A stretch of 13,729 bases of DNA, from contig JARXKO010000021.1 of the NCBI GenBank assembly GCA_030271595.1, forward strand, positions 1 through 13,729, in the 5' to 3' direction. Source of the stretch: Pseudomonadota bacterium. Lineage in GTDB: Bacteria; Pseudomonadota; Alphaproteobacteria; Sphingomonadales; Sphingomonadaceae. Below the pieces are notes generated by a model, which ran no database searches, was not told the DNA's origin, and worked only from the letters and a program-made list of their open reading frames with translations. A program made the translations under genes and the position numbers. Below are positions 6,802-13,729 of this stretch, one piece after another. Position 1 is the stretch's first letter; each line of letters starts with the position of its first letter.

Positions 6802-8372
6802 TGGTGAAGCCGATAGAGGATTGACCCCGGCTGGCGCCAGACCGGTTCGAGCCCGGCGGTCAGGCGGGTGTCGAACGCCGGAACGTCGACCAGCCACAGA
6901 TAGTCGAATTCGCCGCGGGGGAAATTGGCGAGCGCTTCGTCGATGGTCAGGTGAAGCCGGTCGGGGCAACGGTACGGCCGGACGGTTTCGGAAGGATCGC
7001 CGGCAAAATAGCCCGGACTGGTATATTTGAGGCCGAGCAGATTGAGGCCTTCCATGATCCACTGGTCGTTGGAAAAACCCTCGCGGCGGACCACGACCAT
7101 GGCGCCGATATGGCCATTACGGCTCAGCGCCCACACCCGGCCGCAATTGAGATTGACCATGGTCAGCACACGCGCGCCCGCCGGCAGCTGGTCGAGCGCC
7201 TCGAGTTTTACCGACTGGTCGTTGGCGGCCAGCGCCATGCTATAGGCGTTGCCGCCCAGCCGGGCGACGCAGAACAACAGCGCGGCGACCGCGATGGCGC
7301 CGCCGAGCCGGGGCGAGATCGGCCCCCGAAAGCGGATCGCGAGCAGCGCGACGGCAAACAGATACGGCACCAGGCGCATGTCGGCATAAGCCGATCCGAA
7401 CACGATCCGCGGCAGAATGACGAAGCCGGCGGCAAGGACCAGCGCCGAAAAGGCGAGGTTGCGGGAAAAGGTCAACGGACGAAAAACGACCGCCATGAAG
7501 AGCGCCGCGACGGCCACCCCGACCGACACCTCGTCCCACGATTCCCAGCGATCGCGCAACGCCATTTCAAGCCACAGCCACTTGCTTTTCCAATTGAACC
7601 AGTCGGTGGTCTTGCCGGCCGAGCCTTCGCGCCAGACCAGCATCGTCACCACCGGCAGCGCCAGCACCGAAGCATTGAGCGCGGCCTGAAAACCAGCCCG
7701 GAACCAGGGCTCGCCGCGGTCGTGAAGGCGCACCGCCTCGGCCGAAAAACACAGCAGCCCCAGCACCCCCCAGCCATAAGCATGGGTGAAGTAAACGATC
7801 ACCGAAATCGGCACGAACAGCCATTGGCGGAGGCCGATCCGGCCGAGCCGCGACAGCCTCAGCCACAGTCCGAAGGCGAGGAAGGCGAACGCCATCGACA
7901 AGGCGAAATTGACGAACCCGAACAGGAACGGATGACCGTAAGCGAACGGGACCGCGAGATAGGCGGCGGGCGGGATCTTGCCGTGAACTTCGCGCGCGAC
8001 CCACAGGAATCCGGCCACGGTCAGCGCCGGGATCGCCAGGACGATCAGCTTGACCGCGGGCTCGAGACCGACCAGCGGGGCCAGCGCCATGACCAGCAGG
8101 TCGACGCCCAAATTGCCGATCAGCGCCCAGTGAAAGCTGTAATATTGGTCGAGCCAGGGCGAATGATTGAGCTCGACCCGGTAGCGGCCCATGTGACCGA
8201 GGAGGTCGACCAGCGGCGGAACCGGCGGGTAGAGCAACGGGACCATGGCGGCGAGGATCGCGATCGCCACCATCCAGCGGGTTTCCCACCACGACCGAGC
8301 GCCGTCACCGCCGACCGCGGCCGGGGCCGGCGCGATCCTCTTGCTTGACGTCGGACTGTTGCGTTCGGCCAT
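6798..8372 (-). CDS. Large polytopic membrane protein, candidate GT-C glycosyltransferase
   Basis: This protein has 524 residues with about 11 membrane segments between residues 34 and 372, then a soluble C-terminal part (375-524) likely on the periplasmic side. The first loop after helix 1 has VPPLVDLLGHMGRY (51-64); the acidic D56 followed by GH/R is a pattern often seen in bacterial GT-C-like proteins. A later loop has SAYADMRLVPY (327-337). No firm family name can be given. Direct coupling to the GT2 gene through an ATGA overlap at 6798-6801 suggests that it uses the polyprenyl-linked sugar the GT2 makes, the role GtrC has in Gtr systems. The ATG at 8372 was chosen because GGGAAGA lies just upstream and the longer reading (to 8480) adds a non-membrane, arginine-rich stretch starting inside the divergent promoter gap. 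Confidence 0.68.
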   Translation of the reverse strand: MAERNSPTSSKRIAPAPAAVGGDGARSWWETRWMVAIAILAAMVPLLYPPVPPLVDLLGHMGRYRVELNHSPWLDQYYSFHWALIGNLGVDLLVMALAPLVGLEPAVKLIVLAIPALTVAGFLWVAREVHGKIPPAAYLAVPFAYGHPFLFGFVNFALSMAFAFLAFGLWLRLSRLGRIGLRQWLFVPISVIVYFTHAYGWGVLGLLCFSAEAVRLHDRGEPWFRAGFQAALNASVLALPVVTMLVWREGSAGKTTDWFNWKSKWLWLEMALRDRWESWDEVSVGVAVAALFMAVVFRPLTFSRNLAFSALVLAAGFVILPRIVFGSAYADMRLVPYLFAVALLAIRFRGPISPRLGGAIAVAALLFCVARLGGNAYSMALAANDQSVKLEALDQLPAGARVLTMVNLNCGRVWALSRNGHIGAMVVVRREGFSNDQWIMEGLNLLGLKYTSPGYFAGDPSETVRPYRCPDRLHLTIDEALANFPRGEFDYLWLVDVPAFDTRLTAGLEPVWRQPGSILYRLHQ

Positions 8373-8478
8373 GGTCTTCCCGCGGCAGGCGCGTCGGCTG
8401 CCGAGCGCGCCCTTGCCAGTGCATCGCGCGGCATTCAAGCAAGATACAGCTTTGCGCCGCCATAGTCCGCGCCGACAC

Positions 8479-8484
8479 AAGGAG
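8479..8484 (+). promoter_or_regulatory. Shine-Dalgarno of the EF-hand gene
   Basis: AAGGAG ends 7 bases before the ATG at 8492. It is the strongest ribosome-binding site on the plus strand between 1 and 9200 and fixes the start of the EF-hand protein, excluding the longer reading that begins at 8345 inside the divergent gene. I see no confident sigma-70 promoter in the 119-bp gap 8373-8491. Confidence 0.75.
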
Positions 8485-8491
8485 TAACACG

Positions 8492-9169
8492 ATGTACAAA
8501 CTGCTTATTGGCGGCGCCGCCGCCGCATTCGTCGCCCTGGCCCCGGCCACTGCCGGCACTGTCCAGCCGCACCCGGACGATCATCAAGCAATGATGAACA
8601 AGACCGAGACTCGCGCCGAGGTCCAGGCCCACATCAGCCAGATGTTCGCCAAGCTCGACGCCAATAAGGACGGTTACATCTCGACCGCCGAAATGGACGC
8701 GATGCAGGCCAAGCAGGCCGGCCGGATGGAGCAGAAAATGGAGCAGCGCGCTGCCCATTTCGACCCGGCCAAAATGTTCGCCCATCTCGACACCAACAAG
8801 GACGGCAAGCTGACCAAAGCCGAGGTCGAAGCGGCCCGAGCCGCGCGCAAAGGCGCAACGAACGGCCACGGCGCCGACCGGCTGTTCGCCCACGCCGACA
8901 CCAACAAGGACGGAGTGATCACGCTGGCCGAATTGCAGGCGCTGCCCAAGCCTTCTTTCGACAAGGCCAAGATCGAGCAACGCATGGAAGGCCGCGGCCA
9001 TATGCTTGGCCAGGCCGACCTCAACAAGGACGGCAAGGTGTCGCTGGCCGAGGCCCAGCAGGCCGCGCTGGCCCAGTTCGACCGCGTCGATACCAACCAC
9101 GACGGCAAGATCACGCCGGAAGAACGCAAGGCGGCGTTCGCGGCGATGCACGCACAGCACAAAGGCTGA
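8492..9169 (+). CDS. Exported EF-hand protein with five calcium-binding loops
   Basis: This protein has 225 residues. Residues 1-22 (MYKLLIGGAAAAFVALAPATAG) form a typical Sec signal peptide. Five complete 12-residue EF loops follow the D-x-N-x-D-G-x-I/L/V-x-x-x-E rule: D56-E67, D100-E111, D136-E147, D176-E187 and D200-E211. All keep acidic or Asn residues at positions 1, 3, 5 and 12, so all five should be able to bind calcium. Loops begin 44, 36, 40 and 24 residues apart; only the last pair is closely spaced. The linkers are rich in Ala, Lys, Met and His. Short DNA repeats of the AACAAGGACGG type recur at each loop, consistent with duplication. The role is unknown: calcium buffering, sensing or envelope stabilisation are all possible. 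It stands alone between a divergent and a convergent gene. Confidence 0.9.
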   Translation: MYKLLIGGAAAAFVALAPATAGTVQPHPDDHQAMMNKTETRAEVQAHISQMFAKLDANKDGYISTAEMDAMQAKQAGRMEQKMEQRAAHFDPAKMFAHLDTNKDGKLTKAEVEAARAARKGATNGHGADRLFAHADTNKDGVITLAELQALPKPSFDKAKIEQRMEGRGHMLGQADLNKDGKVSLAEAQQAALAQFDRVDTNHDGKITPEERKAAFAAMHAQHKG

Positions 9170-9191
9170 GCGCCGATTCATTGCTGCAATA

Positions 9192-9221
9192 AAAGGGCTC
9201 GGCGGCGACGCCGGGCCCTTT
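9192..9221. terminator. Bidirectional intrinsic terminator between the EF-hand gene and cfa
   Basis: A 13-bp stem pairs 9192-9204 (AAAGGGCTCGGCG) with 9209-9221 (CGCCGGGCCCTTT), including one T-G pair, around a GCGA loop. Read on the minus strand, the stem runs into TTTTATT, a fair U-tract, so it suits termination of the rlmN-cfa transcript. Read on the plus strand, the tail is shorter (CCCTTTGT). It sits in the 62-bp gap between two convergent genes, as expected for a shared terminator. Confidence 0.85.
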
Positions 9222-9231
9222 GTACCAGCGC

Positions 9232-10530
9232 TTAGGGCCTGGCGCCGGCGCGTTTCATCGGCGCGCGCTTGGCTGTTGTCCTGGCTTTTGCCTTGGCCGC
9301 TGGCCGGGCCGCCTCGTCCAGCTTCCGATACCGGCGCTCGGCCTCGATCATGTAATCGCGGGTGATCGGAAGCGCGGTCCGGTCGCGCACATATTGCGCC
9401 TGATAATTGCACATCGACCCGCCTTCGAAAGCGACGATCCCGCCGGCGAGGTAAAAAATCCACATGCGGTAAAAGCGGTCGTCATGGAGCTCGACGATCT
9501 TGGCCTTGGCCGCGACCGCGCGGTCGTACCAATGCTGCAGCGTATACGCGTAGTGGAGGCGGAGGATCTCGAGGTCGCTGGTGATCAGCCGCGCCCGCTC
9601 GGTCGAGGCCGCAAGCTGCGAGATCGACGGCAAATGATAGCCTGGAAAGATATATTTGTCGGTGAACGGGTCGGGGGTGCTGGCCTTGCCATATTTGCCG
9701 ATGGTGTGGAGCACCATGACGCCGTCGTCGGCGAGGAGATCGCGGCAGGTCAGGAAGAACTCGTCGAAATGGGCGGCGCCGACATGTTCGAACATGCCGA
9801 TCGAGACAATCCGGTCGAACTTGCCGGTGAGCGAGCGATAATCGATCAGCTCGAACTTCACCCGGTCGGAAACCCCGGCGTCACGGGCGCGCTGGCGGGC
9901 GACCTTCAACTGCTCCTCGCTCAATGTCACTCCAAGGACGTCGACGTCGGCGACCCGATTGAGATAGAGCGCGGTTCCGCCCCAGCCGCAGCCGATGTCG
10001 AGCACCGTCTGCTTCGGCTTGAGGTAAAGCTTGGCGGCGATATGCGCCTTCTTGTCCGACTGCGCCTGCTCAAGGCTGTTCGACGGGTCGGTGAAGTAGG
10101 CGCAGCTATATTGCAGGTCGCTGTCGAGGAACAAGCGGTAGAGGTCGTTGCCGACGTCATAATGGTGGGCGACGTTGCGGCGCGATGATTTGGCGTCGTT
10201 GCGGCGGAACAGCGATGGCCAGCGCCGCTTGCCCTTGTTGAGCGCGCGTCGGCCCGAATCCTGATCTTCCCAGCGATTGGCGCCGACCACCAGCCGCAGA
10301 AGGTCGAGAATGTCGCCGTTTTCGACGACGATGCGGCTGTCCATGAACGCTTCGCCGACCCCGACCCGCGGGTTGCGGGCGATGTCGAACGCGACCCTGC
10401 GATCGGCCATCCGGACCCGCAGCGACGGTTCGCCGCCGGGCCCGAAGCTGCGTTCGCTGCCGTTGGCGAAAACGACCGTCAACTGACCCTTGCGGACCAG
10501 CTTGCCAACCAAATTATCGATCATTGCCAT
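9232..10530 (-). CDS. cfa: Cyclopropane-fatty-acyl-phospholipid synthase family methyltransferase
   Basis: This protein has 432 residues. It transfers a methylene from SAM to double bonds of phospholipid acyl chains at the inner membrane, or a related lipid methylation. Signatures are HHYDVGNDLYRLFLD (122-136), QYSCAYF (140-146), the SAM-binding LDIGCGWGG (177-185), FEHVG (247-251), LHTIG (274-278), HYAYTLQHW (326-334) and FEGGSMCNYQ (368-377). C143, E248, H275 and Y327 correspond in context to the Cys, Glu, His and Tyr active-site residues of E. coli Cfa. The ATG at 10530 is preferred because GGGAG ends 7 bases upstream; a TTG at 10536 and an ATG at 10524 are alternatives. Residues 411-432 form an Ala/Lys/Arg-rich tail not needed for the fold. 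It lies 34 bp after rlmN, probably in one operon. Confidence 0.94.
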   Translation of the reverse strand: MAMIDNLVGKLVRKGQLTVVFANGSERSFGPGGEPSLRVRMADRRVAFDIARNPRVGVGEAFMDSRIVVENGDILDLLRLVVGANRWEDQDSGRRALNKGKRRWPSLFRRNDAKSSRRNVAHHYDVGNDLYRLFLDSDLQYSCAYFTDPSNSLEQAQSDKKAHIAAKLYLKPKQTVLDIGCGWGGTALYLNRVADVDVLGVTLSEEQLKVARQRARDAGVSDRVKFELIDYRSLTGKFDRIVSIGMFEHVGAAHFDEFFLTCRDLLADDGVMVLHTIGKYGKASTPDPFTDKYIFPGYHLPSISQLAASTERARLITSDLEILRLHYAYTLQHWYDRAVAAKAKIVELHDDRFYRMWIFYLAGGIVAFEGGSMCNYQAQYVRDRTALPITRDYMIEAERRYRKLDEAARPAAKAKARTTAKRAPMKRAGARP

Positions 10531-10564
10531 CCACAAACTCCCGGGCGAGCGACGCTGTGGCCGC

Positions 10565-11749
10565 TCAGGCGGCGCCGTTCAAGCTGGCACTTTTACGTTT
10601 CTTTTCAGCGGCGGTCTTCAATTGGCCGCAGGCCGCGTCGATGTCGCGCCCGCGCGGAGTGCGCACCGGGGCCGAAATGCCGCCGTCGAAGACGATGTTG
10701 CTGAACGCGCGGATGCGATCGGGGGTCGAGCATTCGTAGCCCGCCCCGCCCCACGGGTTGAACGGGATCAGATTGACCTTGGCCGGCAACTTATACGCCT
10801 TGATCAACCGCACCAGCTCGCGGGCGTCGGCGTCGCTGTCGTTCTTGTCCTTGAGCATGACATATTCGAACGTGATCCGGCGCGCATTATTGGCCCCGGG
10901 ATAGTCGGCGCACGCCTGAAGCAATTGCTCGATCCCGTATTTGCGGTTGATCGGCACGATCTCGTCGCGCACTTCCTTGGTTACCGCGTGCAGCGAGACC
11001 GCCAGATTGACCCCGATTTCTTCCCCCGCTCGGGCCATCATCGGCACCACGCCCGAGGTCGACAGGGTGATCCGCCGCTTGCTCAGGCCGAGGCCGTCGC
11101 CGTCCATGACAATCTTCAGCGCATCGCGGACATTGTCGAAATTATACAGCGGCTCGCCCATGCCCATCATCACGATGTTGGTCAGCATCCGGCCTTCGGG
11201 CTGGCTCGGCCATTCCCCCAGGGCATCGCGCGCGAGCATCACCTGGCCGACGATCTCCGACGGCTCGAGGTTGCGCACCAGCGCCATCGTCCCGGTGTGG
11301 CAAAAGGTGCAATTGAGGGTGCAGCCGATCTGGCTCGACACGCACAAAGTGCCGCGGTCGGCATCGGGGATGAAGACCATTTCGTAATCATGGCCGTCGT
11401 GGGTCCGGAGCAGCCATTTGCGGGTGCCGTCGACCGATACCTGCGCCTCGACCACTTCGGGCCGGGTAATGACGAAGCGTTCCGCCAGCCACGGATGCTG
11501 AGCCTTGGCGATATCGGTCATGAGCGCGAAATCGCCGGCCCCGCGATTATAGATCCAGTGCCAGATCTGCTTGGCCCGGAGCTTGGCCTGCTTGGGCTCC
11601 ATCCCGGCGCCGGCAAGCGCGGCGCGGATCGAATCCCGGGCCATGCCGACAAGCTCGACCTTGCCATCGGCGCGCGCCGCCGCCGCGCGCTTGACGGGCA
11701 CGGGATCGACGGTGCCGGGGATCGGCATCAAGGCGGTGTCGGCACTCAT
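10565..11749 (-). CDS. rlmN: Dual-specificity 23S rRNA (A2503) / tRNA (A37) C2-methyltransferase
   Basis: This protein has 394 residues, slightly long for the family because of an extra N-terminal stretch of about 30 residues. It is a radical SAM enzyme that makes 2-methyladenosine in 23S rRNA and some tRNAs. The iron-sulfur cluster motif is CTLNCTFC (C143, C147, C150). The two further cysteines of the ping-pong mechanism are present: C136 in RGTLCVSSQ and C374 in [15 protein letters not shown] (195-200) binds SAM, and [13 protein letters not shown] (326-338) is typical. The start is the ATG at 11749; the longer TTG reading to 11782 adds nothing family-like. It lies 42 bp downstream of the IalB-like gene and 34 bp upstream of cfa, so the three are probably cotranscribed. 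Confidence 0.97.
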   Translation of the reverse strand: MSADTALMPIPGTVDPVPVKRAAAARADGKVELVGMARDSIRAALAGAGMEPKQAKLRAKQIWHWIYNRGAGDFALMTDIAKAQHPWLAERFVITRPEVVEAQVSVDGTRKWLLRTHDGHDYEMVFIPDADRGTLCVSSQIGCTLNCTFCHTGTMALVRNLEPSEIVGQVMLARDALGEWPSQPEGRMLTNIVMMGMGEPLYNFDNVRDALKIVMDGDGLGLSKRRITLSTSGVVPMMARAGEEIGVNLAVSLHAVTKEVRDEIVPINRKYGIEQLLQACADYPGANNARRITFEYVMLKDKNDSDADARELVRLIKAYKLPAKVNLIPFNPWGGAGYECSTPDRIRAFSNIVFDGGISAPVRTPRGRDIDAACGQLKTAAEKKRKSASLNGAA

Positions 11750-11791
11750 TGCAAGGCGCCTATCTAGTGGAGCCGGGCACAATTGGCCAGT

Positions 11792-12283
11792 TCAGCGTTG
11801 CTGGAGACGCGAACAGCGCGCTGCCGCGGCGTCGATCGCGGTCGGCGCGAAATCGAGCGCGAAGCTGTCGGTGAAGCGCTGGCCCGACTGATCGCGCGAC
11901 TGGAGGCGGAGCGAATCGGCCGAACGGAGCGCAGCGATCATCGCTGCATCCTGCGCCGGGCCGGTGCTCCACGCCCAGGGCCCGGCCGTCACCAGCAGAA
12001 ACGGCTGGCGGCCGATGGTTGCGATCACGCTTGCGCCGGGGCGCGGAACGCGGCTGAGACGGGCATGGAATTGGCCCCAGCGGCGGCGGTCGGCGCTAAA
12101 GCTGAAGCCGGCCAGGGCCCGGGGCTGGCCTTTGACCGGCGGGCCAAGCGCGAGGCTTTCGGAGTCGCATTGGCCATCGCGCAGGATTGCCGCCCAATGG
12201 CCGCCGGCGGCGATCACCGACCCGCCGCGAGCGAACGCCGGGGCTGACAGCACCAGGGCAAGGAGGGCAAATGCAGGGCGCAT
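11792..12283 (-). CDS. Exported protein resembling invasion-associated locus B (IalB) family
   Basis: This protein has 163 residues. Residues 1-19 (MRPAFALLALVLSAPAFAR) are a signal peptide with an AFA cleavage motif. The mature part has only two cysteines, C39 and C157, which could form a disulfide after export. The C-terminal half (AAMIAALRSADSLRLQSR, then FTDSFALDFAPTAIDAAAARC) follows the IalB-like pattern of a helix, a strand pair and a closing helix ending in Cys. IalB was named for a Bartonella erythrocyte-invasion protein, but most family members are uncharacterised periplasmic proteins, so invasion should not be assumed. A longer reading to 12469 is rejected in favour of the ATG at 12283 because the signal peptide starts there, although no good Shine-Dalgarno precedes it. 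It is the likely first gene of the rlmN-cfa operon. Confidence 0.72.
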   Translation of the reverse strand: MRPAFALLALVLSAPAFARGGSVIAAGGHWAAILRDGQCDSESLALGPPVKGQPRALAGFSFSADRRRWGQFHARLSRVPRPGASVIATIGRQPFLLVTAGPWAWSTGPAQDAAMIAALRSADSLRLQSRDQSGQRFTDSFALDFAPTAIDAAAARCSRLQQR

Positions 12284-12426
12284 CGTGCACTGGCTAGCGC
12301 GCCCCTGCCCGGCACGCCACCAGTCCCGCGATGACACAGCCGAAATGGCTGATTTCCTGTCCAAACTTGTCGTTGTTGCGCGCTTATGCCATTCTCCGCG
12401 ACGCTCGGAAGTCGTGATTCGCCAAT

Positions 12427-12433
12427 AGGGGGG
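12427..12433 (+). promoter_or_regulatory. Strong Shine-Dalgarno upstream of a 14-codon ORF, ahead of nfrB
   Basis: AGGGGGG lies 5 bases before the ATG at 12439. The annotated nfrB start at 12502 has no such site, so ribosome loading for the glycosyltransferase gene may begin here and continue through re-initiation. The surrounding 218-bp divergent gap (12284-12501) otherwise shows no feature I can defend; a TTGTCG at 12367-12372 with CATTCT 17 bp later is only a weak promoter candidate. Confidence 0.4.
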
Positions 12434-12438
12434 CGTGT

Positions 12439-12483
12439 ATGGACCGAGCAGCCAAACCACCGACAGCAACGCATCTTTTCTAG
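12439..12483 (+). CDS. Putative 14-residue leader peptide upstream of nfrB
   Basis: ATG at 12439 to TAG at 12481-12483 encodes MDRAAKPPTATHLF. It has a good Shine-Dalgarno and ends 18 bp before the nfrB ATG, in the same frame as nfrB. It could be a translated leader that couples ribosomes to nfrB. Alternatively, the amber codon could interrupt an older, longer N-terminus, or the ORF could be chance. It has no runs of one amino acid suggesting attenuation. Two adjacent prolines (residues 7-8) could slow ribosomes mildly. Confidence is low because short ORFs are common. Confidence 0.3.
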   Translation: MDRAAKPPTATHLF

Positions 12484-12501
12484 CCGCCCCGGCGCGCGGC
12501 C

Positions 12502-13729
12502 ATGGCTTATGCCGAACTGACTTGCCGCATTGCCGGCGAACTGGCGCTGTTCGCGGGCGTCGGCTTCCTGCTGTTCGCGCTCAACGATCTGGCCGTCGAT
12601 CTGATCTATTTTGGCCGCCGGATGTGGCGCGCAGTGACCGTCTACACCCGCTTCCCGCGCGCCTTCGCCGACAATTTCCCGGCCGCCGAATTACCTGGGT
12701 TCATCGCCATCTTCGTCCCCGCCTGGGACGAATCGGCGGTCATCGCATCGATGCTTCGGGCGACCCTGGCGCGGATCGACCACGGCGATTACCGCATCTT
12801 CGTCGGTCATTACCGCAACGATCCGGGGACCGCGGCGGCAATCGCCGGGGTCGATGATCCGCGCATCGAATCGGTCGCGGTCGAGGCATCGGGTCCGACG
12901 ACCAAGGCCGACTGCCTCAACTATCTCTATGACGCGCTGGTCGCTTACGAAACCGCGCACGAGGTCTCGGCCAAGGCGGTCGTGCTCCACGACGCCGAGG
13001 ATGTCGTCCATCCGCTCGAACTGAAGATCTTCGACCGGCTGGCCGAGCGGGCGGCGATCATCCAGCTTCCCGTGCTGCCGCTCCCCGACCGCGGATCGAC
13101 CTGGATCAGCGGTCATTATTGCGATGAATTCGCCGAGGCCCACGTCAAGGAGCTGGTCGTCCGTGAAGCGGTCAGAGCGGCGATTCCGCTGGCCGGGGTC
13201 GGCTGCGCCATCGCCCGCCGGCCGCTCGCCGCGCTTGCCGCATTGCAGGACGGGCGGCCGTTCACCGAAACCAGCATGACCGAGGATTATGAAGTCGGGC
13301 TGCGCGTCGGCGACCTCGGGCTCAAGACGATTTTCGTGCGCATCCCGGCGCGCCGCGGCGAGCGCGGGATCGTCGCCAGCCGCGGCCATTTCCCGGCCTC
13401 GATGGGCGCCGCCGTGCGGCAGAAGGCGCGCTGGCTCGGCGGCATCGCCTTGTCCGGCTGGGACCGGCTGGGGTGGAGCGGCGGGCTCGGCGAACGCTGG
13501 ATGCGGATGCGCGACCGGCGCGGGCCGCTCGCCGCCTTATTGCTCATCGCCGGCTATCTCGCCGGGCTGCTGTGGGCGCAATTGTGGGTCGCCAAGGAAC
13601 TTGGCGCGCCAATCCAGGTGCGGGTCGATGATACACTTGTCACCCTGCTGCTGATCAACGGCTGGCTGCTGGCTTGGCGGATCATGATGCGCGCGACCTT
13701 CACCGCATCGGCCTACGGGGTGCGCGAAG
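12502..13729 (+). CDS. nfrB: NfrB-type membrane glycosyltransferase (phage N4 adsorption protein B homologue), N-terminal part
   Basis: The frame is open from the ATG at 12502 to the window end, giving 409 residues without a stop. A membrane helix (about 12-36) is followed by DLAVDLIYFGRR, then a processive GT2 domain: FVPAWDES (71-78), GPTTKADCLN (131-140), HDAEDVVHPLEL (163-174), TEDYEVG (260-266) and QKARW (307-311), the QxxRW motif. Two more helices begin at about 343 and 378. The order and wording closely follow E. coli NfrB, an inner-membrane protein needed with NfrA for N4 infection and reported to act in a c-di-GMP-controlled ManNAc-containing exopolysaccharide pathway. The C-terminal MshEN-type c-di-GMP-binding domain of NfrB, if present, lies beyond the window. 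An in-frame TAG at 12481 and the absence of nearer starts fix the ATG at 12502. Confidence 0.9.
   Translation, partial: MAYAELTCRIAGELALFAGVGFLLFALNDLAVDLIYFGRRMWRAVTVYTRFPRAFADNFPAAELPGFIAIFVPAWDESAVIASMLRATLARIDHGDYRIFVGHYRNDPGTAAAIAGVDDPRIESVAVEASGPTTKADCLNYLYDALVAYETAHEVSAKAVVLHDAEDVVHPLELKIFDRLAERAAIIQLPVLPLPDRGSTWISGHYCDEFAEAHVKELVVREAVRAAIPLAGVGCAIARRPLAALAALQDGRPFTETSMTEDYEVGLRVGDLGLKTIFVRIPARRGERGIVASRGHFPASMGAAVRQKARWLGGIALSGWDRLGWSGGLGERWMRMRDRRGPLAALLLIAGYLAGLLWAQLWVAKELGAPIQVRVDDTLVTLLLINGWLLAWRIMMRATFTASAYGVRE

Noticed and set aside
6802..7062. N-terminal extension of the GT2 protein
   Set aside because: The added 87 residues overlap the coding end of the upstream membrane protein and lack homology; the GT2 family begins at MTALSIVVPCFNEE.
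6951..8348. A 465-codon open frame on the plus strand, antisense to the second polytopic membrane protein
   Set aside because: Its product is rich in Arg, His, Gln and Asp with no domain or membrane pattern. It is the mirror of GC-rich codons of the real minus-strand gene, which shows clear membrane segments and an ATGA link to the GT2.
8345..8491. N-terminal extension of the EF-hand protein back to 8345
   Set aside because: It would overlap the divergent gene start and bury the signal peptide; AAGGAG before 8492 marks the true start.
8492..9169. Repeated AACAAGGACGG-type DNA units as a possible repeat array
   Set aside because: The units sit at EF-hand loops at irregular spacing inside a coherent coding frame, so they reflect the protein motif and not a CRISPR or independent DNA repeat.
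10490..11767. A 425-codon open frame on the plus strand, antisense to rlmN
   Set aside because: rlmN on the minus strand has every catalytic motif; the plus reading has none.
12435..12857. A GTG-started 140-codon frame overlapping the start of nfrB
   Set aside because: It is out of frame with the NfrB motifs and gives an Arg/Pro-rich product; the frame from 12502 runs open to the window end with strong family motifs.

Overview
The window is GC-rich, gene-dense bacterial DNA with short intergenic gaps and many 4-bp ATGA start/stop overlaps. Protein content and gene order (yggT-folD-hypothetical-marC, IalB-like-rlmN-cfa, an NfrB-type glycosyltransferase, GtrA/GT2/membrane glycosyltransferase genes) suggest an alphaproteobacterium, most likely of the Sphingomonadales. 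That placement is an inference from family resemblance; the window has no rRNA to confirm it. I found no tRNA, rRNA, CRISPR array, insertion sequence, integrase or phage gene.

Layout. (1) 1-2804, plus strand: the 3' end of egtD (ergothioneine synthesis), then a tightly packed run yggT, folD, a secreted NTF2-like hypothetical and marC. The last four genes are joined by three successive ATGA overlaps. (2) 2814-8372: a membrane glycosylation cassette with mixed orientation. It holds a large STT3-like polytopic protein (minus), gtrA and a SAM methyltransferase (plus), then a GtrB/DPM1-type GT2 and a second large polytopic protein (minus, translationally coupled). The methyltransferase and GT2 genes overlap tail to tail by 67 bp. 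(3) 8492-9169, plus: a secreted protein with five canonical EF-hand loops, closed by a hairpin shared with the convergent cfa gene. (4) 9232-12283, minus: a probable operon of IalB-like exported protein, rlmN and cfa. (5) 12502 to the end, plus: the N-terminal part of a homologue of NfrB, the phage N4 adsorption protein B, divergent from the IalB-like gene across 218 bp. A short peptide ORF with a strong Shine-Dalgarno lies in that gap.

How the genes may work together. The centre of the window looks like a lipid-linked sugar system. The GT2 would load a sugar onto undecaprenyl phosphate on the cytoplasmic face, GtrA would help flip it, and the two multi-pass proteins with acidic first loops are candidate GT-C enzymes that use the donor in the periplasm. 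The methyltransferase may modify the glycan or a precursor. The larger polytopic protein carries what look like degenerate counterparts of STT3/PglB motifs, and it is the most interesting protein here. The flanking blocks are mainly housekeeping: one-carbon metabolism, rRNA/tRNA methylation and membrane lipid cyclopropanation. The final gene suggests a second, probably c-di-GMP-linked, surface polysaccharide locus continuing beyond the window.
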